Assembly: GCA_022376925.1 (NCBI GenBank)
Contig: JAIOJX010000001.1
Span: forward strand, 37,790,170 to 37,854,169
Direction of reading: 5' to 3'
Source of the DNA: Tragulus kanchil
Taxonomy: Eukaryota > Chordata > Mammalia > Artiodactyla > Tragulidae
DNA: 64,000 nucleotides
Part shown: positions 34,001 through 49,000 of the stretch, one piece after another
How the letters are laid out: every line of letters starts with the position of its first letter
Position numbering within the stretch: position 1 is the stretch's first letter
Program-made: the position numbers and the translations under genes
Notes under the pieces: model-generated
What the model saw: the letters and a program-made list of their open reading frames with translations, nothing else
The model's database searches: none
Told to the model about the DNA's origin: nothing

Positions 34001-37000
34001 CTATTCGTTATGGCGAACTCAAGTAACGGCTTTAGGGCCTACATTTATCCAGGGTTTGTAGCTGTTGCCAGTAAGACAGCAAGATAAAGATAAATTGCCT
34101 CTGTCATAACCGGGATACTGTTTAAAACCCAAAGAAGAGACTGTTCCATTTCGTGTAACGGGAATAACTTCATAGGTCAGGAGATGTCAGAGCTTGAAAA
34201 TTCAAGTCAAGCTGGTGGGCTGTACATTTGAAAAGAAGAAGGGAAGCTACTGATGTCTAGGAATGTATTCCTAAGTGTTGAAAGACTTTTCTATTTCAGA
34301 GATTGTCTGTATTGCTTGTAGTATCAGGATCCATGGTGGTATAAGCAGCAGAGCTGAATTCCGAGTACATAATATTACTCTAAAAACTGACTTAGTGTTG
34401 CTACTTTGATATAATTGCGTGTCGGTTATAAATTTTCAAGTTAAACTAAATCTTCTTTGTATTTCTAGGTCTGCAAGTTTCGATCATCATCATTTTCTGA
34501 TGTAGACGCTCATTTTAGAGCGTCCCATGCCAATACTAATAACCTGTTGTGTCCATTTTGCCTCAAAGTTATTAGAGTGGCAACTCCCTACTTGAGTCAT
34601 TTCATGAAACACCTGGTGAGCTTCAACAATTCTTTTTTATTCATTTTGTCTTAGTGCAAAGCTTATATATCTAAAACTTAGAACACTGGTTAGGTTCAGT
34701 CTAGAAGGAAAGCAGAGTTGTTTCAGATGACACAATTAATTTACAATTTATGCTGAAATGCTTGTGAAGTTTTCGCTTCTTTTCCTTGTCTGCTTCCTGG
34801 TGGCACTGAGGGTCACGAATAGTGAAACTTCTGAAAGGTAGGTAGAAATAAGAAGCCCAGGGTGGAGGAGACGAGGAGAGATGAGTGGAATATTTATGTT
34901 GGGCATTTCAAGGGTTTAGGAGTGGTGAGAACAAGCATGGTTTTAAAGGCAGTTAATCAAGCTCAAGGAAAATGAATGAATTTTTACCTGAGGAAGGTGA
35001 GATTGAGGATTCACAATCTTTTGTTTCCGTCTTTCTCTGCAAACTTATTTCCACTTTCTGGGCCACTTTTTATTGTGAGAAGACCTATTGTTGTCATCAG
35101 TGATCCAGGATGGTCTCTTGTAGCAGCCAGTGACAGAGGAAACAGCAGTGACACGGTCGTAGATGTGAACTATGCCAAAGAACTGTGTTTAGGTTGTAAC
35201 TTGTTTCTTGGATGACTTTGGGCAGTTCTGCTGTGTAATTTCTGGGATATTCGTACTTGTTCTTGGACCTTTCCCTTGAATTTCCATTTTATGCTTGCTG
35301 GGTCTTTTCCTGACACAATTAGACCATCCTTTGTCTGGGCTGGAAACGTTGATAAGACAGTGAGCCTATTCTTGAGTGTTTGAAAGAGTAGTCATACATT
35401 TGCCAAAGTCAGAAGTCAGTGACTTTACTGACTCTGATTAGATAATCAAGTTTTGACTCCTCACTGATCAGCTCATCATATTTTCTTATTATCGAATGCA
35501 TTATCGTGGCCATTTTACTCAGCACTCATGCTAATGCTGCTTTCAGTTCCAGTCATTAGATCATGAAATCAACATATAGTTGTCAGATGGGGGAAAAAAA
35601 TCAAAAAAACAGAGTATTCAAATACATTCAGGATCACCTTTGTTGTGGCAACAGGCTTTTTTTTTTTTTTAATCCTAGTATGTCACCTCAGTGTTAGGAG
35701 CCTGTAGCAAAATCCTTCTGTTCTAGGGTTTCCCCAGCAGTGTCCCATCAGATGTCCAACAGACAATCTACTCTAAAATTGTTGCTGGAAAAAGAAATTA
35801 ACTAACTGGCTGAACTTACAAAATAAACAGCTTTTTTTTAACAAAAAAATTTTTAATAGAATTTTTCAGAGCCTTTTAACATGCTACAAATGCTTAAAGG
35901 ATCATAAATTTCCAAGCAATGGATATTGTACATATTATTCCCCAAACTTACTTAACCACTGAGTCCTTTATTTGCACGCTGCTTTTTAACATTTCCTGAG
36001 GAATAGAGTTAAAAAAAAAAACAAAAAAAAACAAGGAGTAGCATTGGAACTACTGACACACCATAGGTGCCCGTTGGTTTTGTAAGTTTGGTGTACCTAA
36101 TAGGTAGGCAGTAAGCAGTCAATAAGAGGAAAGGATAGATTAATAAGAAACATTGTCAGTCATCCTCGAAGTATTTGCAGTTTGTATAATTTTGTTCGTT
36201 AAAGACCGGAGAATTATAGCTGAGCAAGATTATAAGGAAAGACAATAAGGATTGGTGAATTTTTATACATATATGTGGGTCATTTTATTGGTTTGGATGA
36301 CTTTGTAACTTTTTCCTTAAAAGAATGTTATGCCTTGGGTGATTTTAGAACTAACAGTAGTTTGTACAGCTTTCGAGGAAGGATGAAGGATCTCAGGTGT
36401 GTTGATTAGCCTCATGAAATCTTTATAGTAATAGCAAGCAGGTAACATTCACCAATCACTTGCTGTTTGACAGTCACTAGTGCTTTTACTTGCATTCTCT
36501 TGTTTGATCCTCACAACCACTCCATGAAGCAGGTATGTGATCATTTCCATTTCACACATAAGGCAACAAAACTTCATAGAGGCTAAGTTAACTTGCCCAG
36601 CGGCACACTCTCTGATCGTTGGCAGAGCCAAAAATTGACCTATGGCCCAACCTTTTACCACAGAGTCACTCGTTACTCGCAGTAGATCTAAAGGCAGATA
36701 GTGCAGATAGTCAGGATTAGCCTTGAAAACCCTCAAAGCATCCCAACAACATTGTGTCTTTGTCAGAAGTTCCACAGTTTTCTCTCTCTGTCCTTGGGAT
36801 AGGTCGCCATTTTTGGTTGAGCGTCACGTTATTTTTAAAATGTACTGTATTATCATTCTTAGCACATCACAATCATATATGCAATAAGAGAGGAATGAAA
36901 GACTTGAGTCCAACGAAGGGCACAATCTGTTAATGTCCTCATCTCAGGGCTCTGGGCAAATACTCCCTGAATGGAATGGCAGATGTTTTGAACTAGTTTA

Positions 37001-40000
37001 GTTGTGCCTGCTTCTCCTGTGTACTCTCTGTCAGTCTCTTGCTGCCTGCCTCACTGTTTATTTCACATATATTTGCTTAGCACCTAATTTATGCCAGGGA
37101 CTGTCTGACAGAAGGAAGCAAACAGAGTTTGTGCCCCCTGGTATTTGCCTTATGGTGGGGAGGGAGAGAGAGAATGAGAATGTGTATTATGTCTGAGTAT
37201 CTATGTGGGCTGGTGATAAGTACCATAGGAAGGAAATAGCGGGAGGCATGGGAATGCCAGAGCTTGGGAGCTGAAAGAGCAGTTTCTGGGTTTTTCTCTT
37301 TAATATATATATAGGGTGTGGTCGAAGAAGTCTCTCCAGAGGAAACCAGGGAGTAAGCCATGTGGCCATCTGGGAGTGAATGCTCCCAGCAGAGAGAACA
37401 GGAAGTAGGCAGTGAGGTGAGCATATATCTAGATGTTGAGGGAGCAGCAAGGAGGCCAGTGTGTCTGGAGCGTGGTAAACGAGTGGGAAGACAGAGTCGG
37501 GACTGCTGGTGTTCCAGGAAGCCGTTGGAGTGCTGAAGCATGTGAGAGATCATTCTGACAGCCGTGGAGAGAAGAGAGTTTCTGTTGCGAGAAAAGAGCA
37601 GAAACAAGGAGAAGGTAGGAGACTAACATGAGAGTCCAGGTGAGTGACTTGGACTGATCTGGTGGCAGTGGTCGAAGGTGATGAAAAGTGGGAAGATGAT
37701 GGTTTTTTGAGTGGGGTGGGTGTGGGGTGTGGGAGAAAGATAAGAGCTAAGAAAGAGCAATTTCTTTTGCGCTGAGCCGCTGCCAGAGTGACGTTCCCAG
37801 ATATTGAGATACTGGAGAGACTGGGGAAGGAGCAGATTTTTCTTCAGGGTGGATGGGGGTAAATCTGACGTCTGCTTTTGTGCATGTTGGTTTGAAATGC
37901 ATGTTAGATATCAAGTAGTGATGCTGAGTAGGCGGTTGGATGGATGCTATTTAAAATCATGAAATTGGGTGAGGTACAGGTACAAGTGTAGAAGAGATTT
38001 CTGGCAGCTACACCTGGGCAATTTTCTGTCATGGTATCTTGCTGTCTGCTTCTTTGTCTGAGTCCCCCCTGCCTTTCCTCTCTCGAGCACGCATAGGTGA
38101 ATCTGTTTATGTTGGCTGTACCTGTGATATGATCCAATTAGACGTATTTCTGAACAAGCCTTAAGATGACACCAAAATAGTAGTACTGATTCACTGTATT
38201 TATGTAGTGCTTTGAACTTCGTAAAGAATTTCTATTTCGAGGAAGAAATGGCAACCCACTCTGGTATTCCTGCTTAGAGGATCCCATGGACCGAGGATCC
38301 TGGTGGGTTACAGTCCATGGGATCACGAAGAATCACACACACACACACACACAGCCAAAAGCGAATAAATAATTATTTTAAAATAATAATAATTTTTTTA
38401 AAAAATTGTGTTTCTGTAATGTGTACTGTGCACCAGTAATGGCTGTATATTTTCATATGTGCTACCTCGTTGGATTTTCCTCAATGGTTACTTGTGTTTT
38501 CAGTGGAAATAGTGATGAGCCAGTGGAGATGCAGCTCTAGAGAAAACATTCTTTTGGGTTTGGATGTTGTTCCAACTTTAAAGAGAAATACAGAGTACAC
38601 ATTTTAATGGATGAAACCCTGTACATAAACATTTCAATTGCTAATATGTCGTAGAAAATATACTAGCTATGAGCAAGTACTTTACATCTCTCTCTCGGGT
38701 TCTGTTTCCTATTGGTCGAATAGCAATGGGACCAGCTTTGAGAAGGAACATAGTCAAGGGGTTCGCAAATAGTGAATTCGGATCAGTTGTTCTGGTCTAT
38801 GCTTCTATAGCCATGCCATCCAATATCATAGTCACTAGCCACAGGTGTCTATTTAGATCAGTTTGCAATTAAAATTGAGCACAATTTAAAATTCCATTCT
38901 CTATTGCACTTGCCACATTTCATGTGCCCAGTAAGCACACGTGGCAGTGGATACCACATCAGACAGTGCAGCTATAGAACATTATCGTCACTGTTTAAAG
39001 TTCAGTTGCACAAGCACTGCCTTATTCAACCATTTCTATGCCATAACCCTCTTATGGAAGTGTCTGGTTAAATTTGCTTAGTTTTAGAAAGCTCATTTTC
39101 TTTTGCCAGCTTGTGGAACAAATGAAAATACAAAACTCATTTTATCTTTCTGCGGATTAGCATGTAATATAGTTCCTTTTCACAGTATTGTTTGTTTCAA
39201 TAATTCATACTTTACGCTTATAATTAAATAAACTCAAACTACAAATAGCATAGGATTGTGCCACCGTAATCCAGTTGATATCTTTATCATATTGATTGCC
39301 GGTATAATAACAAATACTTTTGAAACTCAAATAATGTAAAAAGTACCTTAAGAAATGAAATGATTTTGGTATTATTTATAAGATGTGGTATAAGTCTGGT
39401 TATTAAATACTTAAGCCCTTAGAATTAAGAGCAATTTCAGGTCCTGGGATTTGTGGTGGCACAAATTCTTTCTAATATTGTTTTGAATATTTTGTATAAA
39501 CAGAACAAAGGAATTTACCGTTGTGGAAAATGCAGACTACAATTTTTGACCTTCAAGGAGAAAACGGATCATGAGATGGAACATCGGACTTTCGTTAAAC
39601 CTAAACAGTTAAAAGGACTGCCTCGTGGCACAATAGTGAGTCGTTGGAGTCTTTCTGTATTTTCTTGTTTGCATAACTCTTTTTAAATTTTTCTATTTTT
39701 AATTGAAGGATAGTTGCTTTACAATATTGTGTTGGTTTCTGCCATCCATCTACAAGAATCAACCACAGGTATACACATGTCCCCTCCCTCTTGACCTTCC
39801 CTCGCACCTCCCACCCCATGCCACCCCTCAGAGTGGGGTCGCAGAGCACCTGTTTGAACTCCCTGAGTGGAATTCCCATTAGCTATCTGTTTTACATATG
39901 GTAGTGTGTATGTTTCCATGCTAGTCTGTTCTCTTTGTCTTCATCTCCAAAACAGTGAGTTTTAAATACGTTGAATTTTAACACTGTGTGACAATAGAAA

Positions 40001-43000
40001 TAAACCCCTTCCTATTTTGATCTATTGAATATAATATTAAAAACTGACTTCTGGTTGGCATCAGAATTTTAATTTTAGGTTCTATCATTCTTATGCTTGA
40101 AAAGAAAACTTTTTTCCATTGTTTTTTGAGTTGATTCAAATGTGCCAAATTGGAGCATAGTCTTTTGTAATGAGAGCAAGTAGATCAACTGTAGACTGAG
40201 TCAGTGTGTTTCAACATTCTGTAGTCTATTTTTGAGCTTTTCCAGTTGGCAACATATATGTCGGTGTCAACTGCTGAGGAATCATCTTTGATTTCTCTTT
40301 GTGTCTCCAACTTCTCTTATAATACCTCGAATGCCATAGTTAGTTGAAGGTGGATTACTGCGTCTGCCCTTAGAGAAGCAAGTTTTCTCTCTCTTTTTTT
40401 ATTTTTTTTTAGGTAAGAAATATATTTATTCAGATTCAGAGAAATCACACTCCACAGACAGAGTGTGGGCCATGGCAGAGCAAATCCAGTAGCCCCGAAA
40501 ACATGGCGTTCTTAGCTTTTATAGGCTGGGTAATTCCATATGCTAATGAGTGGGAGGATTATTCCAGCTCTTTTAGGGAACTGGTGGAACTGTCATGGCG
40601 CCTCTGGGTGTGTCATCTCACTTGCTGACTGAGGATCAAGGTCTGGTCTGCCATCTTGGACCCATTTGATTCTAATGGGTTTATGCTGTGTCCTTCGGCT
40701 GTCATTCTTTTCAAAAATTGTGCCCTGCCCCTTTCCCTCCTAACCCTTACATTCCCCCCTCAAGAGATTTTACTCCCGTATTCTTATGGGAGGCAGAAGG
40801 ACGAAGGTCTGTCTTCTGTAATTGCTTCAAGGCTGAGCGTGGGCGTTGACCCTGCCTATCAGGGAGTAAAAGTCTCTTGAGTGCCTGATCTAGGGGCCCT
40901 AGGGCAAGGCAGCTCTAGTTTTAGTCCATGTGTTGAAATCTCTACATAGCCATCGGGTGACAGTTGAATTTTAACACCTGTTTGAACTCCCTGAGTGGAA
41001 TTCCCATTAGCTATCTGTTTTACATATGGTAGTGTGTATGTTTCCATGCTAGTCTGTTCTCTTTGTCTTCATCTCCAAAACAGTGAGTTTTAAATACGTT
41101 GAATTTTAACACTGTGTGACAATAGAAATAAACCCCTTCCTATTTTGATCTATTGAATATAATATTAAAAACTGACTTCTGGTTGGCATCAGAATTTTAA
41201 TTTTAGGTTCTATCATTCTTATGCTTGAAAAGAAAACTTTTTTCCATTGTTTTTTGAGTTGATTCAAATGTGCCAAATTGGAGCATAGTCTTTTGTAATG
41301 AGAGCAAGTAGATCAACTGTAGACTGAGTCAGTGTGTTTCAACATTCTGTAGTCTATTTTTGAGCTTTTCCAGTTGGCAACATATATGTCGGTGTCAACT
41401 GCTGAGGAATCATCTTTGATTTCTCTTTGTGTCTCCAACTTCTCTTATAATACCTCGAATGCCATAGTTAGTTGAAGGTAGATTACTGCGTCTGCCCTTA
41501 GAGAAGCAAGTTTTCTCTCTCTCTTTTTATTTTTTTTTTAGGTAAGAAATATATTTATTCAGATTCAGAGAAATCACACTCCACAGACAGAGTGTGGGCC
41601 ATGGCAGAGCAAATCCAGTAGCCCCGAAAACATGGCGTTCTTAGCTTTTATAGGCTGGGTAATTCCATATGCTAATGAGTGGGAGGATTATTCCAGCTCT
41701 TTTAGGGAACTGGTGGAACTGTCATGGCGCCTCTGGGTGTGTCATCTCACTTGCTGACTGAGGATCAAGGTCTGGTCTGCCATCTTGGACCCATTTGATT
41801 CTAATGGGTTTATGCTGTGTCCTTCGGCTGTCATTCTTTTCAAAAATTGTGCCCTGCCCCTTTCCCTCCTAACCCTTACATTCCCCCCTCAAGAGATTTT
41901 ACTCCCGTATTCTTATGGGAGGCAGAAGGACGAAGGTCTGTCTTCTGTAATTGCTTCAAGGCTGAGCGTGGGCGTTGACCCTGCCTATCAGGGAGTAAAA
42001 GTCTCTTGAGTGCCTGATCTAGGGGCCCCAGGGGCAAGGCAGCTCCTAGTTTTAGTCCATGTGTTGAAATCTCTACATAGCCATCATCTTGATGCAGAGC
42101 AGTGGTAACTGGGTTCCTTAGCCTTCCTATGGATTTCCTTGATGATTGGGCATGTTTTGTACCAGCACAAGGACATAAATATATCTATAAATGACAAAAG
42201 ACTTAAAAGGCATGGTCAAACATCTGCTTACAGTGTACAATAAAGGTGGGTTACAATAACCAGAATTACAGCAACTATATTTAACTTAACATATTAAATA
42301 ATCTTAGTTAACTATTTTTCTGTCATACTATAGGGACCCTGTAAAACATCTCAAAGTTGGTTTTTAGCCAGATAAGCTCATAAGTCACTCTGAGACACTA
42401 TTAATTCTCTAATTCAAAGTATATGAAGATCTTTAGAGTAAGTACAAATCACTTAAAGGCGAAGAAATTTACAGTTTGTCAAACCATAATCAATTTGTCA
42501 AAAGCAGCATTTTAAGAATACTTTGGAGGAAGAGACCAAATCTAGTCTGGTCTTAACCCATCCCCATTGAAATCCATTACTCAACCCAACTAAATCATGA
42601 TCATGAATAACTCTTTGTTGATATTAATTACACAGTGAGGGTGGTTCCCTTTCTCCTCCAGAGACAGAGTGGCCCCTAACTTAGTTAATAAGTCTCTCCT
42701 CATTAAAGGGAAAGGACAATCAGGCACAAACAGAAACGAAGGAGAAAAACAGTTGTCCATTAGCATTGCACAAAACAGGCTCCAGGAGAGTGTGCCCCTG
42801 TTTCTTTCCTGACAACCCCATTACATACTCTTTATGACTCTGAAGGTTTCCAATCTTTTGGGTTTAAGACTGAGAAGGTTGCACTAGTGTCTACAAGAAC
42901 TTCTATCAAATGGCCAGCCACATCAATGACCACCCGAGGTTGAAGCAGAGCCACTTTTGGCCTTGGGCCCCATTGGTCTTCTGATTGCAAAACCATCAAT

Positions 43001-46000
43001 GGCTGAGGGGCCCGTGTCACTCTCTAGCGTCTGGGGCATTCCCTCTGCAGTGCCCTGGCTGTTTGCAAAAGACATATCAACAGCAGTCCTTCTTCCAGTG
43101 CCCCTTTCCCTGATCTAGGGGCCCCAGGGCAAGGCAGCTCTAGTTTTAGTCCATGTGTTGAAATCTCTACATAGCCATCATCTTGATGCAGAGCAGTGGT
43201 AACTGGGTTCCTTAGCCTTCCTATGGATTTCCTTGATGATTGGGCATGTTTTGTACCAGCACAAGGACATAAATATATCTATAAATGACAAAAGACTTAA
43301 AAGGCATGGTCAAACATCTGCTTACAGTGTACAATAAAGGTGGGTTACAATAACCAGAATTACAGCAATTATATTTAACTTAACATATTAAATAATCTTA
43401 GTTAACTATTTTTCTGTCATACTATAGGGACCCTGTAAAACATCTCAAAGCTGGTTTTTAGCCAGATAAGCTCATAAGTCACTCTGAGACACTATTAATT
43501 CTCTAATTCAAAGTATATGAAGATCTTTAGAGTAAGTACAAATCACTTAAAGGCGAAGAAATTTACAGTTTGTCAAACCATAATCAATTTGTCAAAAGCA
43601 GCATTTTAAGAATACTTTGGAGGAAGAGACCAAATCTAGTCTGGTCTTAACCCATCCCCATTGAAATCCATTACTCAACCCAACTAAATCATGATCATGA
43701 ATAACTCTTTGTTGATATTAATTACACAGTGAGGGTGGTTCCCTTTCTCCTCCAGAGACAGAGTGGCCCCTAACTTAGTTAATAAGTCTCTCCTCATTAA
43801 AGGGAAAGGACAATCAGGCACAAACAGAAACGAAGGAGAAAAACAGTTGTCCATTAGCATTGCACAAAACAGGCTCCAGGAGAGTGTGCCCCTGTTTCTT
43901 TCCTGACAACCCCATTACATACTCTTTATGACTCTGAAGGTTTCCAATCTTTTGGGTTTAAGACTGAGAAGGTTGCACTAGTGTCTACAAGAACTTCTAT
44001 CAAATGGCCAGCCACATCAATGACCACCCGAGGTTGAAGCAGAGCCACTTTTGGCCTTGGGCCCCATTGGTCTTCTGATTGCAAAACCATCAATGGCTGA
44101 GGGGCCCGTGTCACTCTCTAGCGTCTGGGGCATTCCCTCTGCAGTTCCCTGGCTGTTTGCAAAAGACATATCAACAGCAGTCCTTCTTCCAGTGCCCCTT
44201 TTCTCCACACAGGGTACACCGGCCTTGCATGGGCAGCCATGGGCCTCGTGGTCTGCCGGCACCAGATCGGCCCAGAAAGGGTAGCCTCCTAGTTGGTGGT
44301 TTTTGAGCAGACAAAGCCATTGTAATCACTTGGGTCTTTTGTATATTTCTATGGATGCACTCAGTCTTTTCAGCCATATCCCTATTATCAAAAACCGAGT
44401 AAGCTGAATGGAGCAAATCCATTCATTGGAGAAGCAAGTTCTCTTGATTAACATTGCTGGACATCTGATTAGAAATTTCACTTTTTCTACTCACCTTATG
44501 TACATCTGTTTTCTCTGACTTCTTGATATGAAGTCAGCTTTTGACTATTTGCTCCAGTGGAGGGATATGTAATCCAAAGGGAACTAATTCTCAAACATGT
44601 ATGTTTGGCTTTGAGTACTAACCTTGAATGTATGTCTGCTAGTTGACTTCATTGAAATAATGGAAAGCAATGCTCTGAACCTCTAGAGGGAAGGAAGCTA
44701 TCCAGTATCTTTCGCTGTAGGCCATTCGTTCCATGCTGGAATGAGACATGCAGAATGCTAATATTAATATCAGCAGTGCTGTCGTCTCTCATAGCTTCCC
44801 TTATAAATCATCATAGTGATTAGTATAGTAGATTATAATATTAAAAATGATGCTGAATGTCTTGTTAGCACTGGAGAATTGAGTTTTCAGTGTGCTTTTT
44901 CATACATTCTGTTAGTTAATCCTGCAAACCAACGAGGTAGAAAAGGCGGATATTGTTCCCATATTGCAGATGAGGAGACTTAGAGATGATAAGGAATTTA
45001 CTCAGGGTCACATGCTAGGAAGAGGTAGCATAGAAACTTAACCTCACGTCTTTTGACTCCTGTTTCAGCACTTTCTGTATGATTGCAAGCCGCATATATT
45101 TCAAAGGACTTCCTCACTTGCTGTTCCTTCAGTACATGGCAGTAGTATAATCAAGTTATTAAAGAAAATGTTAATAGGTGACTGCTTTTCAGTATTAACC
45201 AGTGGGTATAATGGAACATGTATTTTTCTGAATATTAAATGATAAATTTTATATTAGCTCCCTCTAGGAAAAGTCTGAGCATTGCTAAACTCTCCACGCT
45301 GTATGATGAACTGCTGTAACTTTGAAACCATAAGTCCTGCCCAACAAACTCTCAGAGAGTGCTTGTTGCAAGTGTGTATCTGCTTTGAAGAAATACCTAT
45401 TCAGATCATCTGCCCATTTGTTAATAGGGTTATTTGTCTTGTTGAGTTGTAAGTTATTCTGTAAACACGTTCCTTATTACACACATGATTTGCAAATATT
45501 TTCTCTCATTCTGTGCTTTTTTTTTCACTTTCTTAATAGTATCCTTTGAAGCACAAAGGTGTTCATTTTCGTGAAGTCCAGCCTTTCTTTGGTTTCTTGT
45601 GCTTTCAGTGTCATATTTAAGAAATTATTGCCTAACCCAAGGTCATGACGATTTACTCTTAGTTTTCTTCAAAGAGTTGATTAGTCTTAGCTCCGACAAT
45701 CTGGTGTTTGATGCACTTTGAGTTTTTCTATTTCATATGAGGCAGGGGTCCAAGTTCATTCTTTTGCATGTAGGTATCCAGTTGTCCTATCATCATTGGT
45801 TGATAAAACTGTTGTTTCCCTCATTGAATTATTTTGGAACCCTGGTTGATAACCAGCTCTGCCTTGCATAATGTGTGGTCTTTTTAATATTACTGTGATG
45901 ATCAACTTTCTAAAAATATATATTGCCTTAATTTTTATAGATCACAGTCCATGCTTCAACTGGATCCACCAGTTCTGGACCATCAACCTCCAAGAGTGCT

Positions 46001-49000
46001 CCAGCCGCATATCTTCAGGTCCAGCCTTCAGGGTCTGGAAGTATGACTGCTGGAAGTCCATCAAGATTTTATCCAAGGAAAGATAAGACAGGAAAGGTTT
46101 GTGCAGCTACATCCACTGCAAGTAAAACTAATACAAGTAAGCAGAGTAAAGGTGGATCCAAATCTGAAACAAAAACCATTTGCAAATATGAAAAACAATG
46201 CAGGAGGGGGAATAAAATCTGTGAAGCGTTGAAGAAATTAAGGTAATGTCTTTTATTCCTGATATACAATGCTAACTCAGTATTGAATATTCAAGCTTAT
46301 TTTAATACAACTTACCATATCACCAGATAAGGCACATTTACTGACAATCCCTTACCTGGTATGAAAGCCAAGAAAATGATAAAAAGGTCCTTTTTACAGC
46401 TGCTGAACAGAACTTGAATTACTGTGTTTATTATATAATTGCCATCTTTTATACTAATCGTAGGATTTGTATGATTGTATCTTCTGATAGTTGAATTGGT
46501 TTACATAATCCTTTGTATACCATGGAAACATTAACTGGTACTAGGTTTTGTACTTACTCTAGCTTATTGTTTCAAAGCAAAGTTTCAAATTATAAGTCTC
46601 TATTTGAAGATTTGAATTAAATGACTTGGCTTGAATTAATAAAACATTTGTAGGGGCTTCTCTAGTGGCCCAGTGGGTAAAGACTCCGCCATGCGGTGCA
46701 AGGGGTGCCGGTTCGATCCCTGGCCTGGGAAGATCCCACATGCCGCGGAGTGACTGGACTGATGTCTGCAACTACTGAGCCAGAGCTCTGGAGAGCGTGT
46801 GTACAGAGCCAGTGCTCAGCAATGAGAGAGGCCACTGCAATGGGAGGCCGACACAGGTCAAAAAAGAACAATGTGGGAAATAAATGAAAGATCAAGAAAA
46901 GTGGCCAAAAAAAAAGTTAAAAATAAAACATTTATCAAAGTTTTTTCCTTATTTTTCATTTTGTAATATATTGTTATCACATTTTTCTGTTTCCATAAGG
47001 TGTGCTGAAGGAGTGTACAAGTGCATTGAGTGTCGTACCAAAATAAAAGATTTTGCAAGCCACTTTGCATTACACATGCGCTGTCATTGTTGCAAATACA
47101 AGTCTAGCTGTAACAAAGCCTTTGTGAATCATATGCTGAGGTGAGTTATACATATACACAGGCAATCAAAACTGCCAATCAAGATATTTGGGTTTGAAAA
47201 CAAAGCCAGTGTGTCACATCAAGCATCTAAAAAGAGCTAGCAACAGAGAACTTCTCGGATATTACCCAGTACTCTTTTCCAGCATAATACCTCATGAAAT
47301 TAGTGGAAGAGAATTTTTAAGAACAGTTAGGCTAATTCTTTTCCTCAGTCTTCCGTAAAAAGTGGTCCATGAAGGTTTAAATGTTCCAAAATCTCTGTCA
47401 AACAGGTACAAGTAGTCACATGGTGTTACCCACTTCAAAGCAGTCACTTTGAGAGACCTCAGCTTTGGTAGAAATACTGGGAATGTCATCAGTGCTCACA
47501 AGCTCACTCTCGTGCACGCTCTCCCTCTCTCATTCTCTCTCTGCCTCACCCTCTCTCTCACCCATAGGTCTGTCCATGTGTCTCTCAAGCCATCCATCTG
47601 TGCCTTCATTGGATGAAATGCGAAATGAGACTACAGGAATATTCCAGTCATGACATTACTGTGGGAATTCCTTTTCATGTATCAATTGCCTTACAGTATT
47701 TGAGCACCTACCATGAACTCTGAGCTAGAGAAAGACTTCAAAGCCCACATTGCTTCCATTTGAACCTCATTAGTACTTTATTCCTTCAGGGTGGATTTTT
47801 TCAGTACATGAAAGGGTTCAGATATCAATATGCTAGGTTGACTATTCAAATTGAGGTAGCTCCATTTATTTTCAGTCAGAAATAAGGTAGAACCAATAAA
47901 AGGGGTTTTCTTGCAGGTCATAACAAGACCTCTTTGTTACTTGATGGGCATAGTTAGCCTACCGCTTTCAAGGATTTGCCCACACTTTTTAATGCCTGCA
48001 GCACTTAGCTCTCACCTTTTATTTCCCCTTGGTGATCAGCCTGGCTTTATGGTACTGTGACTTCCTTAATGCCAGCACCTCACATCCACCTCTGAGGCGC
48101 TGCACCCCCTTCTTTACCACCATCCAATGTTACCTCATCATACACAATAGTCATTCACCTCGAAATCTCATTACTCCAGGACTTTCAGTCTGGGCCCTTC
48201 TTTGCAGTCCAGCATCACCCATCCAGCCTTCTAGTTGACTTCACTCTCAGGGTTAGCTACTGTGTGAATCTTGCTTTGTTTTTCACTCTAGAAATCCTTT
48301 ACATCTTCAGTCATGCTTACCTTGCTGTTCTTGACTCTCATCCTTTTTGATCTTTCTCTTTGCTCAATACTAGACTACCAAGCTGTGCTTGATTCAGTCC
48401 GCTCTGAATTCATGATCTTTACCTTTAATGAGGTCCTGTCTTTTTTTATCTACAGCATCTGTTTAAATCCTTTTCAGTACCTTCAAGTTCTCCTTCTAGT
48501 CTCCTAGTTGTTAACCTTGCCTACTAATTACTCAGAAGTCATCTTTCTCATTTTCCCCAAGGTTGACCCTTTTTCTACCTCAATGTTTTCCCTTCATCCA
48601 TTCGTTAATCTCAGAAAAAGACCTGTCCACTTTTTCAAAGTTAATTTTGCCTTGTTTCCTCCATTTCTTCCAAAATCTTATGCACCCTCATTTCATCTTT
48701 TTCTCTGTGCCACATTCCTTCTGCCTGCAAATATTTTCAGGGTTTTTTGTTTGTTTTGGAGGAGGGAGATTCGTCTTTGCATATTTTCTTGACTTCCTTT
48801 CTCTGTCAACATTTGCCATTCCCTTCTGCAGGGGATCTTCCTGTCCCAGGGCTCAAACCCTCATCTCCTGCGTTGGCAAGCAGATTCTTTACCACTGAGC
48901 CACGTGCAAAGCCCTAGTGTCAACATTCGTTAAGAGTATTCTTCACTATCTTACTTGTCCTTTCTTAACCCTTTGTAATTTGAGTACTGCCCCCATCTGT

